Position numbers and translations under genes: made by a program
Assembly: GCA_028817895.1 (NCBI GenBank)
Contig: JAPPOQ010000002.1
Coordinates: 1 to 64,000 of the forward strand
Direction: 5' to 3'
DNA length: 64,000 nucleotides
Source: Ahrensia sp.
Lineage (GTDB): Bacteria; Pseudomonadota; Alphaproteobacteria; Rhizobiales; Rhizobiaceae
Notes under the pieces: model-generated
What the model was told of the DNA's origin: nothing
Databases searched by the model: none
The model's input: the letters and a program-made list of their open reading frames with translations, nothing else
In this document: piece by piece, positions 16,692 to 26,307 of the stretch
Position numbering within the stretch: the first letter of the stretch is position 1
How the letters are laid out: every line of letters begins with the position of its first letter

Positions 16692-18746
16692 ATGGCGAAA
16701 GCTGCTGTCCAAACCAAAGAGACCGAAGACGCAAAGGAAAGCGGTTCGGACCGCCCTCTGCTGGATCTCAACAACGCCGCAGTTAAGAAGATGATCAATG
16801 CCGCCAAAAAGCGCGGCTATGTGACCGTGGACGAGTTGAATGCGGTGATGCCGTCCGACGAGGTGTCTCCCGACCAGATTGAAGACACAATGTCCATGTT
16901 GTCCGAAATGGGCATCAATGTTGTCGAAGAAGAGGAAACGGAAGAGGCTGCCGAAGAAGTCTCGGGCGCGCTGGTTGAAAGCGGCAAGAAGGCCGTCGCC
17001 ACCGTTGCCAAAAAAGAACCGACCGACCGAACCGACGATCCGGTGCGTATGTATCTGCGCGAAATGGGATCGGTGGAGCTTCTGTCTCGCGAGGGCGAAA
17101 TCGCTATCGCCAAACGTATTGAAGCCGGTCGCGAAACCATGATCGCAGGCTTGTGCGAAAGTCCCCTGACCTTCCAGGCGATCATCATCTGGCGCGATGA
17201 ATTGCTGGAAGAAAATGTACTTCTGCGGGACATTATCGACCTCGAAGCAACCTATGCCGGCCCCGACGCCAAACAGAATGTGCCGGTGAACCCCAACGCC
17301 CCCGCATCAGTTGCAGAAGCTGTGCGCCAGGGTTCGGGAGGTGAACACTCGCCCGAAGCACTTGCACGCAAGAAGGCCATCGCTGAGGGCCGCGACCCGG
17401 ACGAGGAACTGCGCAAAAAGGCGGAAGAGGCTGAATCCAACAGCGATGATGAGGATGATGAGGACGAGGACGACGCCGCCTTGTCTCTTGCCGCCATGGA
17501 GGCAGAACTCAAGCCCAAGGTTCTGGAGATTTTCGACTCCATCGCGGGTAACTATAAGAAGCTGCGACGCCTTCAGGAACAATATGTCGAGAAGCGCATG
17601 TCGAACGACAAGCTCTCGCCAAGCCAGGAGCGTCGCCTGAAAGGCCTGAAAGAAGAGATCATCGAGGCTGTCAAATCTCTGGAGTTGAACAACAACCGCA
17701 TAGAAGCGCTTGTCGAACAGCTCTACGACATCAACAAGCGGCTCGTGTCATCCGAAGGCCGCTTAATGCGGCTGGCGGAGAAGCACGGCGTGGCACGCGA
17801 AAACTTCCTGGAAGAGTATCGCGGTTCTGAGCTGGACCCGAACTGGATCCGTCGCATCGCAAATCTTGGCGCCAAGGGCTGGAAAGAATTCAACAAGAAC
17901 GAGCAGCCCGAAATCAAGGAATTGCGCGCTGACATTCAGATGCTCTCGCATGAAACTGGGTTGGAGACTGCGGAATTCCGCCGCATCGTCCACCAGGTTC
18001 AAAAGGGCGAACGCGAGAGCCGTATCGCCAAGAAAGAAATGGTGGAGGCCAATCTGCGCCTCGTCATTTCCATTGCCAAGAAATACACCAATCGTGGCCT
18101 GCAATTCCTCGACCTGATCCAGGAAGGGAACATTGGTCTCATGAAAGCAGTCGACAAATTCGAGTATCGCCGTGGCTACAAATTCTCGACCTACGCAACC
18201 TGGTGGATTCGTCAGGCGATCACGCGTTCGATTGCTGATCAGGCCCGTACGATCCGCATTCCGGTGCATATGATCGAGACGATCAACAAGATCGTGCGCA
18301 CGAGTCGCCAGATGCTGCATGAGATCGGTCGCGAGCCGACCCCGGAAGAGCTGGCGGAAAAGTTGGCCATGCCGCTTGAGAAAGTGCGCAAGGTTCTGAA
18401 AATCGCCAAGGAACCGATTTCTTTGGAAACACCGATTGGTGACGAGGAGGACTCGCATCTCGGTGATTTCATTGAGGACAAGAATGCCATTCTACCAATC
18501 GACGCGGCGATCCAGTCAAACCTGCGCGAGACAACGACGCGCGTTCTCGCCTCGCTGACACCTCGTGAAGAACGTGTTTTGCGCATGCGCTTCGGCATCG
18601 GCATGAACACTGACCACACGCTTGAAGAAGTCGGTCAGCAATTCAGCGTGACGCGTGAGCGCATCCGTCAGATCGAGGCGAAAGCGCTGCGCAAGCTGAA
18701 ACATCCCAGCCGCTCCAGAAAACTGCGCAGCTTCCTGGACAGCTGA
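16692..18746 (+). CDS. rpoD: RNA polymerase primary sigma factor (sigma-70)
   Basis: A 684-residue housekeeping sigma factor. Region 1.1 is present at the N-terminus ([16 protein letters not shown]), followed by region 1.2 ([19 protein letters not shown]), a long acidic non-conserved insert (a run of Asp/Glu around residues 235-260), regions 2.1-2.4 ([19 protein letters not shown] and [11 protein letters not shown]), region 3 and region 4 ([20 protein letters not shown]). It directs most vegetative transcription. The ATG at 16692 follows GGGAAA and fits the family N-terminus. Here it lies 13 kb from dnaG, although the two are usually neighbours in related genomes. Confidence 0.98.
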   Translation: MAKAAVQTKETEDAKESGSDRPLLDLNNAAVKKMINAAKKRGYVTVDELNAVMPSDEVSPDQIEDTMSMLSEMGINVVEEEETEEAAEEVSGALVESGKKAVATVAKKEPTDRTDDPVRMYLREMGSVELLSREGEIAIAKRIEAGRETMIAGLCESPLTFQAIIIWRDELLEENVLLRDIIDLEATYAGPDAKQNVPVNPNAPASVAEAVRQGSGGEHSPEALARKKAIAEGRDPDEELRKKAEEAESNSDDEDDEDEDDAALSLAAMEAELKPKVLEIFDSIAGNYKKLRRLQEQYVEKRMSNDKLSPSQERRLKGLKEEIIEAVKSLELNNNRIEALVEQLYDINKRLVSSEGRLMRLAEKHGVARENFLEEYRGSELDPNWIRRIANLGAKGWKEFNKNEQPEIKELRADIQMLSHETGLETAEFRRIVHQVQKGERESRIAKKEMVEANLRLVISIAKKYTNRGLQFLDLIQEGNIGLMKAVDKFEYRRGYKFSTYATWWIRQAITRSIADQARTIRIPVHMIETINKIVRTSRQMLHEIGREPTPEELAEKLAMPLEKVRKVLKIAKEPISLETPIGDEEDSHLGDFIEDKNAILPIDAAIQSNLRETTTRVLASLTPREERVLRMRFGIGMNTDHTLEEVGQQFSVTRERIRQIEAKALRKLKHPSRSRKLRSFLDS

Positions 18747-18754
18747 GCGGTTCC

Positions 18755-20374
18755 TTACTCAGCCAGTTTTTCAAACAGGATCGCGACGGCTTCGGCTCCC
18801 GGATCGTTATTGCCTTCCAAATTCGCCGCGGAAACATATGACGCGCGACCGGCTTTGGCCTGCGTGATGGTTGCCGTGTGGTCTGCACCCTCGCGTGCGG
18901 CGGCAGCGGCAGCGGCAATCCCATCGCCCAGCCGGTCGAGTGCGGGGCCCAGAGCGTCTATCATCGTCCGGTCTCCGGGTTTCGCGCCACCGACCTGCAT
19001 AACACGCTCAAGCCCTTCTTTGAGCGCGTCCACCGTGTCGGCCCCTTTCGACGATGCCTCCCCCGCCGCGCTGAAGAAAATGGCGAGGAGAACGCCAGAC
19101 GATCCGCCCATCGTCTGGCTTAACTCGTTGCCGATTGCCCGATAAAGCTGCGTGAGATCGGCAAGCGGAAGCCGATCCAGTGCAGCTTTCAAATCCCTCG
19201 CCGCCATCGCCAGCGTCGAACCCGTATCGCCGTCGCCGGATTTAGCATCCAGCGCGTTGAGCAGCTTCTCGGCAGCCAGCAGAATATCGCAGCACGTCTC
19301 AACAAAGGCCCGATGTCCCGGATGAGCCGACGGCGTCGGCTGAATATGCGTCACACCGTCGGGAATGGGCACCAAAGCCGGCTTTGCAACAGCCGCCACT
19401 CCCGGCCAAGCCGGCAAATCCACGGTCTCGCGCAAAAGGGTCGTCAATTCGGCGTCTGGAGCGATCAGCGAGATCGAAAAACCGCGCATATCAAGCGATG
19501 TCATGAGCGGTGCAGGGCCGATAAGATCCGAAATCCGCCCACCCAGAGGCGAATTCATGAGTTCCGTGGTGAGAATGGACATTTCCAAAGGCGTTGTTGC
19601 GCCAAGATTGTTGACCAAAGCGACAAGATCGCCGGCAGGAGCTTTTGCTTCCAGCTTGGAGGTCACCAGATCCATGGCCTGCTTTGCATCGCGGAAATCC
19701 ACCTGCTCAATGCCTGCCTCGCCGTGAATGCCCAGACCAAGTTCGGCCTTTCCATGGGGGATGCGATCTTCCTTGGGCGACCCCGGTACAGTGCAGGTGT
19801 CGAGCGACATACCAAGCGAGACCACCCCGTCGCGCACCTTGCGTGCCGCTTCCGCGACCGTCTCCAACGGCTCGCCGTGCTCAGCCAACGCTCCCGCGAT
19901 TTTGTGAATGAACAGAGTTCCGGCAACGCCGCGCGGCTGTGGCAGGTCCGGCAAGGCGATGTCGTCATCGACGATCACCATCTCCACTTTCAGGCCAAAG
20001 GCTCTCGCACGTTCCGCCGCAAGACCGAAGTTCAACCTGTCGCCGGTGTAGTTCTTCACGATGAGTAGGCAACCAGCGGGACCGGTGACGGCGAGAATGC
20101 CAGCCAGAACTGCATCCACCGAGGGAGACGCGAATACATCGCCGCAAACGGCGGCCGCCAACATGCCTTTACCGACAAACCCGGCATGGGCGGGTTCATG
20201 CCCCGAACCGCCGCCCGAAACCAAGGCGACTTTGGATTTATCCCAATCCGACCGCAGCACGACCTTGATCTGCGGAAAGCCATCCAGCCTGCACAGAGTG
20301 CCGCCTGACGCCGTCAACACGCCGTCAATCGCCTCGGTGACGACATCTTCACGCTGGTTGATGAATTGGCTCAT
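18755..20374 (-). CDS. DhaK-DhaL fusion kinase (dihydroxyacetone or tetrulose kinase)
   Basis: A 539-residue ATP-dependent ketose kinase. The N-terminal DhaK domain (about 1-330) carries SGGGSGHEPAHAGFVGKGML, the substrate loop, and the covalent-binding histidine in GLGIHGEAG. The C-terminal DhaL domain (about 345-539) carries AKSGDGDTGSTLA with the Mg-binding aspartates and TMGGSSG, so ATP, not PEP, is the donor. The family phosphorylates dihydroxyacetone or erythrulose. It is the last gene of the ABC-importer operon and faces rpoD convergently with an 8-base gap. The locus also has an isomerase and a Gfo/Idh dehydrogenase, so a four- or five-carbon polyol or sugar is a plausible substrate source. 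Confidence 0.9.
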   Translation of the reverse strand: MSQFINQREDVVTEAIDGVLTASGGTLCRLDGFPQIKVVLRSDWDKSKVALVSGGGSGHEPAHAGFVGKGMLAAAVCGDVFASPSVDAVLAGILAVTGPAGCLLIVKNYTGDRLNFGLAAERARAFGLKVEMVIVDDDIALPDLPQPRGVAGTLFIHKIAGALAEHGEPLETVAEAARKVRDGVVSLGMSLDTCTVPGSPKEDRIPHGKAELGLGIHGEAGIEQVDFRDAKQAMDLVTSKLEAKAPAGDLVALVNNLGATTPLEMSILTTELMNSPLGGRISDLIGPAPLMTSLDMRGFSISLIAPDAELTTLLRETVDLPAWPGVAAVAKPALVPIPDGVTHIQPTPSAHPGHRAFVETCCDILLAAEKLLNALDAKSGDGDTGSTLAMAARDLKAALDRLPLADLTQLYRAIGNELSQTMGGSSGVLLAIFFSAAGEASSKGADTVDALKEGLERVMQVGGAKPGDRTMIDALGPALDRLGDGIAAAAAAAREGADHTATITQAKAGRASYVSAANLEGNNDPGAEAVAILFEKLAE

Positions 20375-20406
20375 GGCATGGTCCTCCCGTCAATAGCCTT
20401 GAAATG

Positions 20407-21402
20407 TTATGTCAGGCGGTTCCCGTCCGCGTCGAAATAGAGGGCCTGGCGCGAACGAATGAGTATCGTCTCCCCCCGTTGCAGCGGGGTATGCGCATCG
20501 GTGAGCGTGGTGAGCGCATGACCGCGATAGTCCAGATGCAGACGGGTTTGATCGCCCAGATGTTCTACACGCGAAACGGTCGCCTCCTCGCCCTTGCCCT
20601 GCTCGACATGTTCCGGTCGAAGGCCGATTGTATGCGCACCCGATGGCGCACCGGCAAACACATCGGCAGGCAGCAGATTGATGCGGGGCTGCCCAAGCCG
20701 CGCCGCGACATAAGCTGTGCGCGGATTTTCGTAGATGTCGCGCGGCGTTCCGAACTGTACCAATCGGCCATGGTCGAGCACGCCGACATGACTCGCCATC
20801 GTCATAGCCTCAATCTGGTCATGCGTGACGTAGAGCAGCGTCGCCGCCAATTCGTCATGGATGCGCTTCAGCTCAATGCGCAATTCCGCCCGCAGCTTTG
20901 CATCGAGCGATGAGAGCGGCTCGTCCATCAGATAGATCGCAGGATCGCGCACCAGCGCACGGCCAATCGAGACCCGCTGCATCTCCCCGCCCGACAATTC
21001 GGTTGCCTTGTTGTCGAGCTTTTCCGGAATGCGCAGCACTTCTGCGACCTCGCGAACCTTGCGCTCGATCTCATCCGGCGGTGTTTTCAAAATTGGAGAG
21101 CGCAACGGAAAGGCCAGATTGTCCCGCACTGTCAAATGCGGATAGAGCGAATATTGCTGAAACACCATCGCGACATCGCGCTGCGCCGGGGTTTCATCAT
21201 TCACCTGTCGCTCGCCGATATGAATGCTCCCGGCGTCGCATTTTTCGAGGCCTGCGATCAGTCGCAGGGTCGTCGTTTTGCCTGCACCGGTCGGGCCAAG
21301 CAGCACGACAAAGGCGCCATCCGGCACGGTCAGTTCGATCTCGCTAACCGCATTCGTCTTGCCGAACGCCTTTGACACGCCCTCCAGCCGCACCTCAGCC
21401 AT
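20407..21402 (-). CDS. Sugar/polyol ABC transporter ATP-binding protein (second ATPase)
   Basis: A 331-residue ATPase of the MalK/UgpC group. Walker A is GPTGAGKTTT, the signature is LSGGEMQRVSIGRALV, and Walker B is YLMDEPLSS followed by the H-loop VTHDQIEAM. A C-terminal TOBE-like regulatory domain follows (GLRPEHVEQGKG). It overlaps the upstream ATPase gene by 8 bases. The two ATPases are related but distinct and probably form a heterodimer energising the importer encoded upstream. The substrate is inferred from the operon, not from this protein. Confidence 0.93.
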   Translation of the reverse strand: MAEVRLEGVSKAFGKTNAVSEIELTVPDGAFVVLLGPTGAGKTTTLRLIAGLEKCDAGSIHIGERQVNDETPAQRDVAMVFQQYSLYPHLTVRDNLAFPLRSPILKTPPDEIERKVREVAEVLRIPEKLDNKATELSGGEMQRVSIGRALVRDPAIYLMDEPLSSLDAKLRAELRIELKRIHDELAATLLYVTHDQIEAMTMASHVGVLDHGRLVQFGTPRDIYENPRTAYVAARLGQPRINLLPADVFAGAPSGAHTIGLRPEHVEQGKGEEATVSRVEHLGDQTRLHLDYRGHALTTLTDAHTPLQRGETILIRSRQALYFDADGNRLT

Positions 21403-22492
21403 TGCTCAGCACCTCGTCGTTGAGAAGCGAGCGAACGGCGCGGCCCGTTGCGGCGTCAAACAGCGTGACGGTGCTGGCTGTGAAATTGAGACCGACCGTC
21501 TCGCCAACCCTGGCCAACTGATCCGAAGGCGCGCGGGCTTTGATGCTGCCATAGCTTGTTTCGAGCGTCACGATCTGCGTGGTGCCCAGATATTCGGTTG
21601 AAACCACCTCGCCGCGATAATTGGAACTGTCCGACAGCCGCACATGCTCCGGTCGCACGCCATAGACGAGTTCACCCTCCGCGCCGTCAAGTAATTTGGG
21701 CATGCCCAAGGTCTGGCCGTCCAACTGGATCGACTCCGCACCCTCTGCTGCGGCACCGGCGAAATGCAGGAAGTTCATCGGCGGGGAACCGATGAAGTTG
21801 GCCACAAACATGGTGGTCGGCTTGTCATAGACATCCTGCGGTGTGCCGAACTGCTCAACAATCGCATTGTTCATGACCACGATCTTGTCGCCCATCTGCA
21901 TGGCTTCGAGTTGATCATGGGTCACATAGACCGTTGTCGCGCCCATGCGGTCATGCAAGGCGCGCAGTTCTTCCGCCATGCGTTCGCGGAACTCCGCATC
22001 GAGCGCTCCCAGCGGCTCATCCATCATGAAAGCTTTGGGTTCGCGCACGATGGCTCGGCCCAGCGCGACACGCTGGCGGTCACCACCCGACAAGCCGCCG
22101 ACCGGTTTGTTGAGAATATCCTCAATGCCGAGGATCGCCGCGACTTCCGCAACCTTCTCACGCACCTTGGCGCGCGGCATGCCCTGCGAAACAAGCGGGT
22201 AGGAGATGTTCTTGCGCACATTCATATGCGGATAGAGCGCAAACATCTGAAACACGAAAGCGATGTCGCGTTGCGAAGGCGGACGTTGGCTGATTTCCTC
22301 ACCATCGAGAAAGATTTCGCCGGAAGTCGGCAATTCCAGCCCGGCGATCATGCGCAACGTCGTGGTCTTTCCGCAGCCCGACGGCCCAAGCAGCATGAAG
22401 AATTCGCCATCTTCAATCGTGAAAGAGGACTCCTTCACCGCAACGAAATCGCCGAACTTCTTCTGAATATCGCGGATCACGATTTCAGCCAT
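21395..22492 (-). CDS. Sugar/polyol ABC transporter ATP-binding protein (first ATPase)
   Basis: A 365-residue ATPase with Walker A GPSGCGKTTT, signature LSGGDRQRVALGRAIV, Walker B MMDEPLGALD and H-loop VTHDQLEAMQ, then a TOBE domain (VYGVRPEHVRLSD). It belongs to the MalK/UgpC group. The ATG at 22492 overlaps the stop of the small membrane protein gene (ATGA-type coupling); an in-frame upstream extension to 22669 lies within that gene and is rejected. It pairs with the second ATPase at 20407. Confidence 0.93.
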   Translation of the reverse strand: MAEIVIRDIQKKFGDFVAVKESSFTIEDGEFFMLLGPSGCGKTTTLRMIAGLELPTSGEIFLDGEEISQRPPSQRDIAFVFQMFALYPHMNVRKNISYPLVSQGMPRAKVREKVAEVAAILGIEDILNKPVGGLSGGDRQRVALGRAIVREPKAFMMDEPLGALDAEFRERMAEELRALHDRMGATTVYVTHDQLEAMQMGDKIVVMNNAIVEQFGTPQDVYDKPTTMFVANFIGSPPMNFLHFAGAAAEGAESIQLDGQTLGMPKLLDGAEGELVYGVRPEHVRLSDSSNYRGEVVSTEYLGTTQIVTLETSYGSIKARAPSDQLARVGETVGLNFTASTVTLFDAATGRAVRSLLNDEVLSNG

Positions 22493-22743
22493 CACACCTC
22501 CTCCGGGAAGTGGCTGACGATGATAAACATGACCGTTCCAACAAGCGTGGTGATGAATGAATAGGTATAGGCCCACATGACATAGGGCTGCATCAGCATG
22601 ACCACGCCAAGCGCGATGATGATGGTAGCCAGCATCTCCCACGGACCACGCAGAAAAAAGCGTTTCCATGATTTGGCAGCGGGCGCAGTGTCCTCCTGAC
22701 GGAGGGTCGACATCATATTGGGGTCATTCGACGGCTTGCTCAT
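22492..22743 (-). CDS. Small two-helix membrane protein of the ABC operon
   Basis: An 83-residue protein with a hydrophilic N-terminal third and two hydrophobic segments (MLATIIIALGVVMLMQPYV and SFITTLVGTVMFIIVSHF). It overlaps the permease gene upstream and the ATPase gene downstream, so it is an integral part of the operon. Rhizobial glycerol importers also encode an extra small membrane protein (GlpU), but I see no clear similarity to it, and the gene order differs. It may be an accessory subunit of the importer; function unknown. Confidence 0.75.
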   Translation of the reverse strand: MSKPSNDPNMMSTLRQEDTAPAAKSWKRFFLRGPWEMLATIIIALGVVMLMQPYVMWAYTYSFITTLVGTVMFIIVSHFPEEV

Positions 22744-23678
22744 TTGCGCACTGCCCCAAATGTGATGCCGCGCAGCAGATGACGGCGCAGCAGAATGGTG
22801 AAGATCATCACCGGCAACAGGAACAGGGTCGCGCCAGCAGCAACCGCAGGCCAATCAAGCCCGCCAATACCGATGATGGTCGGGATGAAGGGCGGCGCCG
22901 TTTGCGCTGTCGCCGAAGTCAGCAGCACCGCAAAGGCGTATTCGTTCCAGGCGAAGATCAGACAGAATATCGCAGTTGAAGCGATGCCGGTGGCAGCCTG
23001 AGGCAGCACGACCTTGTAGAAGGCCTGAAACCGCGTGTAGCCGTCGATCAGCGCGGCTTCCTCATATTCACGCGGGATCTCGTCGATGAAGCCCTTGAGC
23101 AGCCAGACCGCAAGCGAAATGTTCACCGCCGTGTAGAGCAGAATCATGCCCAGATGTGTGTCGGAGAGGCCCAGTTCCCGATACATCAGGAATATGGGGA
23201 TCGCGACCGCGATCGGGGGCATCATGCGCGTTGAGAGAATGAAAAACAAAAGATCATCGGCGAGCGGTATCTTGAATCGCGAAAACGCATAGGCGGCGAG
23301 CGTTCCCAGAAACACCGAAAGGAACGTCGAACCAAAGCCGATGATCACCGAGTTCAGGAACCGTTCGCCGAATTTCGACGGCCCCACAATGACCATGTCA
23401 TATTGGCGCACAATCTCTTCCGCCCAGTTTTCCGGCGGATTGGCGTCGAGAAACTCCTGCGTCTGCCTCGTGCGCGTCGTGAACAGGTTCACATAGCCTT
23501 CCAAAGTGGGCTGGAAGACAACCTTTGGCGGATAGGCGATGGCGTCCGCCGGTGATTTGAAGCCGGTGATGAAAATCCAGGCGAGCGGGATCATCGTCAC
23601 GATGGCATAAAATATCACCAGCGTGGCCGCGACGCCCTTGGCCCGCTTCGACGGTTCGGTGACCGAAAAAGCGCTCAT
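22740..23678 (-). CDS. ABC transporter permease (MalG/UgpE type)
   Basis: A 312-residue inner-membrane permease with six expected membrane segments. The EAA loop that contacts the ATPase reads EYEEAALIDGYTRFQAFYKVVLP, broken here by the family GxxxxxxxxxLP pattern, and the C-terminal FGAVRK tail is typical of the MalG/UgpE branch. The ATG at 23678 follows AAGGTG; a GTG six codons upstream is possible. It forms the transport channel with the permease encoded just upstream. Confidence 0.92.
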   Translation of the reverse strand: MSAFSVTEPSKRAKGVAATLVIFYAIVTMIPLAWIFITGFKSPADAIAYPPKVVFQPTLEGYVNLFTTRTRQTQEFLDANPPENWAEEIVRQYDMVIVGPSKFGERFLNSVIIGFGSTFLSVFLGTLAAYAFSRFKIPLADDLLFFILSTRMMPPIAVAIPIFLMYRELGLSDTHLGMILLYTAVNISLAVWLLKGFIDEIPREYEEAALIDGYTRFQAFYKVVLPQAATGIASTAIFCLIFAWNEYAFAVLLTSATAQTAPPFIPTIIGIGGLDWPAVAAGATLFLLPVMIFTILLRRHLLRGITFGAVRK

Positions 23679-23709
23679 GACCGCCACACCTTGCACATGT
23701 GCAGTTGCA

Positions 23710-24657
23710 TCATCGCTCCTTCACGCGGTTGAGCGCCTTCACATAGATTGAGGCCAGGCCAAAGACGGTCACAAACAGGATGATGGCGTAAGCGGACGCG
23801 TAGCCGGTGCGCCACTTTTCAAAGGCTTCACGCTTCAGATTGATCGAGGTGAGTTCGGTTGTGGAGCCCGGCCCCCCACCGGTCAGTTGCACCACGAGGT
23901 CGAACATCTTGAAATTCTCGATGCCGCGGAACAGCACGGCCAACATAAGGAAAGGCAGCACCATGGGAATGGTGATGGTGAAAAACTGCCGGATGGGCGA
24001 CGCACGGTCGATCTCCGCCGCTTCATAAATGTAGTCGGGTATCGAACGCAGCCCCGCCAGACAGATGAGCATCACGAAGGGGGTCCACATCCAAGTATCA
24101 ACGATGACAATGGCCCAGGGCGCGAGTTCCACTGACCCCAGCATCTCAAAGCTTGAAGGCTCGCGCCCCGTGAAGAATGCAACGATGTAGTTAAACAGCC
24201 CAATTTGCGGCTGGTACAAAAACTTCCAGAAGTTGCCCACCACGGCAGGCGACAGCATCATCGGCAGGACGATGATTGTTGTCCAAAGATCGTTGCCCTT
24301 GAATTTTCGATTGATCAGCCAGGCCAGCGTGAAGCCGATCAGCACCTGAAGCACGATCGTCCAGACCAGAAAATGCGCAGTGGCCTGCATATTCAGCCAG
24401 ATGTCGCTGTCCGTCAGAATGCGCTCATAGTTGCGCAGCCCGATTTCCTTGATCTCGCGACCGGCGCGGTTGGCCTTGTAGTTCGTGAAAGAAAGCCGGA
24501 TCGTCCAGATCAACGGAAAGATGTTGATTGCCAGAAGAAGAAAGATCGTTGGCGCAACGAAGATCCAGGCGATCGCGCGGTCCGACAGACCACGAATACG
24601 ACGTGCGACCCGGACGGGCGTGGCCTTTGCGGCGCGATCCATCGTCGTCTGTGTCAT
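23710..24657 (-). CDS. ABC transporter permease (MalF/UgpA type)
   Basis: A 315-residue permease with six membrane segments and the EAA motif IYEAAEIDRASPIRQFFTIT, followed by MVLPFLMLAVL. The N-terminus is hydrophilic and Arg-rich (ATPVRVARRIRG), as usual for the first permease of such importers. It is separated by 31 bases from the second permease and by 209 bases from the binding-protein gene; that gap carries a terminator-like hairpin which may lower permease expression relative to the binding protein. Confidence 0.92.
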   Translation of the reverse strand: MTQTTMDRAAKATPVRVARRIRGLSDRAIAWIFVAPTIFLLLAINIFPLIWTIRLSFTNYKANRAGREIKEIGLRNYERILTDSDIWLNMQATAHFLVWTIVLQVLIGFTLAWLINRKFKGNDLWTTIIVLPMMLSPAVVGNFWKFLYQPQIGLFNYIVAFFTGREPSSFEMLGSVELAPWAIVIVDTWMWTPFVMLICLAGLRSIPDYIYEAAEIDRASPIRQFFTITIPMVLPFLMLAVLFRGIENFKMFDLVVQLTGGGPGSTTELTSINLKREAFEKWRTGYASAYAIILFVTVFGLASIYVKALNRVKER

Positions 24658-24816
24658 GTTCGACTGGTCATGGCTGATCGTTCACCGCTGCTTCACTTCC
24701 CCCGACATCTTCGCAAGCCCGCCGTCGCTGATCGCGTCAGAACGGCGAGATTTGACCAGACATACCCGAGATCGCAACCGGTGTTGCGAACCAAATTGGG
24801 GAGAAATGAAGAGTGT

Positions 24817-24853
24817 CGAAAATCCGGCCCCAAGCCAATGCATGAGGCCGGAT
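24817..24853 (-). terminator. Terminator-like hairpin after the binding-protein gene
   Basis: On the minus strand ATCCGGCC pairs with GGCCGGAT across a 16-base loop, and the 3' arm is followed at once by TTTTC. It lies 14 bases downstream of the solute-binding-protein stop and 160 bases before the first permease. Partial termination or 3'-end protection here is a known way to make more binding protein than membrane components. Confidence 0.6.
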
Positions 24854-24866
24854 CTGTCATCTTGAC

Positions 24867-26186
24867 CTACAGCTTGCCTTCGTCCTCGAAGACTTCCGTC
24901 CAGTCCTCGATGAGCTTGTCGAGCGCTTCCTTGGCCGTTCCCTGATCGGCGACGACATAGTCATGAACGCGCTTCTGCATGGCGAGCAGCAGTTCGGCAT
25001 AGGCAGGCTCCTGCCAGAAGTCCTGAACACCGGCCATCGCTTCCAGGAAGTCACCGGCGAAGGGCTGCGAATCCTTGAAACCCGGATCATTCAGTACTGA
25101 ATTATGCGCTGAATAGCCGCCAAGTTCCCACCATTTGGCCTGAACCGAAGGCTGAGCGAACCACTTGATATATTCAAGTGCCGCATCCTGCTTGTCGGAA
25201 TAGGAAACGACCGAGATACCCTGACCACCGAGCGTCGATCCGGCCTGGTTCTGCGGCGGATTGACGAAGAAGTCGATCTTGTCGCCACCCGTATTCGGAT
25301 CGGCATAGAGACCGGGGAAGAAGGCGAACCAGTTCATCGCCATCGCCACCTGACCAGACTTAAACGCGTCAAGAGACTCACCCATGTAAGAGTTGGTGTA
25401 TCCCGGCGGCGTGCAGCACTGATAAAGCTCTTTGTAGAACTCAAGCGCCTCCACGGCTTCTGGCGAATTCACCGCGCCTTCCATGTCATATTTGCCGGGG
25501 GTGTTTTCATATTTGAAACCCCAAGGATACAGCGCCGAGGTCACCCCCATGGTGATGCCTTCAGACCCGCGCTCGGTGAAGATCGAAGCGCCATAGACCG
25601 TCTTGCCATCGATCTCGCGACCCTGGAAGAATTTGGCGATTTCCATCAGTTCCTTTTGCGACTTGGGTTCGCCGAGTTCCTTGCCGGTTGCTTCTTTGTA
25701 GGCTGCGCGAATGTCTTCGCGGGCGAACCAGTCCTTGCGGTAGAACCAGCCATTGGCATCACCCATGGCCGGCAGCGCGTAATAGTTCGGCGTGCCCTTC
25801 GGCCAGGTCGAATAGGCATAGACGGTCGCGGGCGCGAAATCGTCCATGCTGATCCCTTCCTTGTCGAAGAAATCATTCAGCTTGACGTAATGGCCGTTCT
25901 CAGCGCCACCGCCGATCCACTGTGAATCGCCGATCAGCAGGTCGCAAAGCTTGCCGCCGGAGTTCAGCTCGTTGAGCATGCGGTCGGCAAAGTTTGGCCA
26001 CGGCACGAACTCAAAGTTCATTTTGTGACCGCTCTGCGCCTCAAACTCTTTCGAAAGTTCAACCAGCGCATTCGCCGGGTCCCACGCCGCCCAGCACAAT
26101 GTGAGTTCTTCCGCCTGCGCAGCGTTGGTGCTCGCGAACGCGGCGACCGATAGCGCTGAGGCGGCCAAGAGTGACTTCAACTTCAT
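24867..26186 (-). CDS. Extracellular solute-binding protein, family 1 (sugar/polyol)
   Basis: A 439-residue periplasmic binding protein with a signal peptide (hydrophobic residues 6-20, cleavage near AQAEE). The mature chain has the family-1 pattern: FEFVPWPNFADRML and GDANGWFYRKDWF in the first lobe, VAMAMNWFAFFPG and GISVVSYSDKQDAALEYI later. This class binds oligosaccharides, glycerol-phosphate and polyols. The ATG at 26186 follows GGGAGGAAC. It is the first gene of the importer operon, and an upstream palindrome at 26247 is a good LacI-type operator. Confidence 0.93.
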   Translation of the reverse strand: MKLKSLLAASALSVAAFASTNAAQAEELTLCWAAWDPANALVELSKEFEAQSGHKMNFEFVPWPNFADRMLNELNSGGKLCDLLIGDSQWIGGGAENGHYVKLNDFFDKEGISMDDFAPATVYAYSTWPKGTPNYYALPAMGDANGWFYRKDWFAREDIRAAYKEATGKELGEPKSQKELMEIAKFFQGREIDGKTVYGASIFTERGSEGITMGVTSALYPWGFKYENTPGKYDMEGAVNSPEAVEALEFYKELYQCCTPPGYTNSYMGESLDAFKSGQVAMAMNWFAFFPGLYADPNTGGDKIDFFVNPPQNQAGSTLGGQGISVVSYSDKQDAALEYIKWFAQPSVQAKWWELGGYSAHNSVLNDPGFKDSQPFAGDFLEAMAGVQDFWQEPAYAELLLAMQKRVHDYVVADQGTAKEALDKLIEDWTEVFEDEGKL

Positions 26187-26246
26187 GGATGTTCCTCCCA
26201 TCCTGTGCCACCTCGCAAGTGGGCAGCTTCTTAACCAAACCCTAAA

Positions 26247-26262
26247 TGAGGTGCGTACCTCA
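26247..26262. promoter_or_regulatory. Candidate LacI-family operator
   Basis: TGAGGTGCGTACCTCA is a 16-bp near-perfect palindrome (7 of 8 pairs match) with a central CG, the hallmark of LacI-family operators. It lies between the Gfo/Idh gene and the binding-protein gene, 60 bases upstream of the latter's start, where repression of the importer operon would act. A related site (12 of 16 identical) occurs just before the lacI-type gene at 29641. Confidence 0.55.
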
Positions 26263-26307
26263 CCACAAGGCCAAACCGGCGAATGAGTGGATAAAATTTG
26301 CACCGCT

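Noticed and set aside
18755..26186. Assignment as the rhizobial glycerol (glp) importer operon
   Set aside because: Gene order differs, no glpD or glpR is present, and the small membrane protein does not look like GlpU; only the general design is shared.
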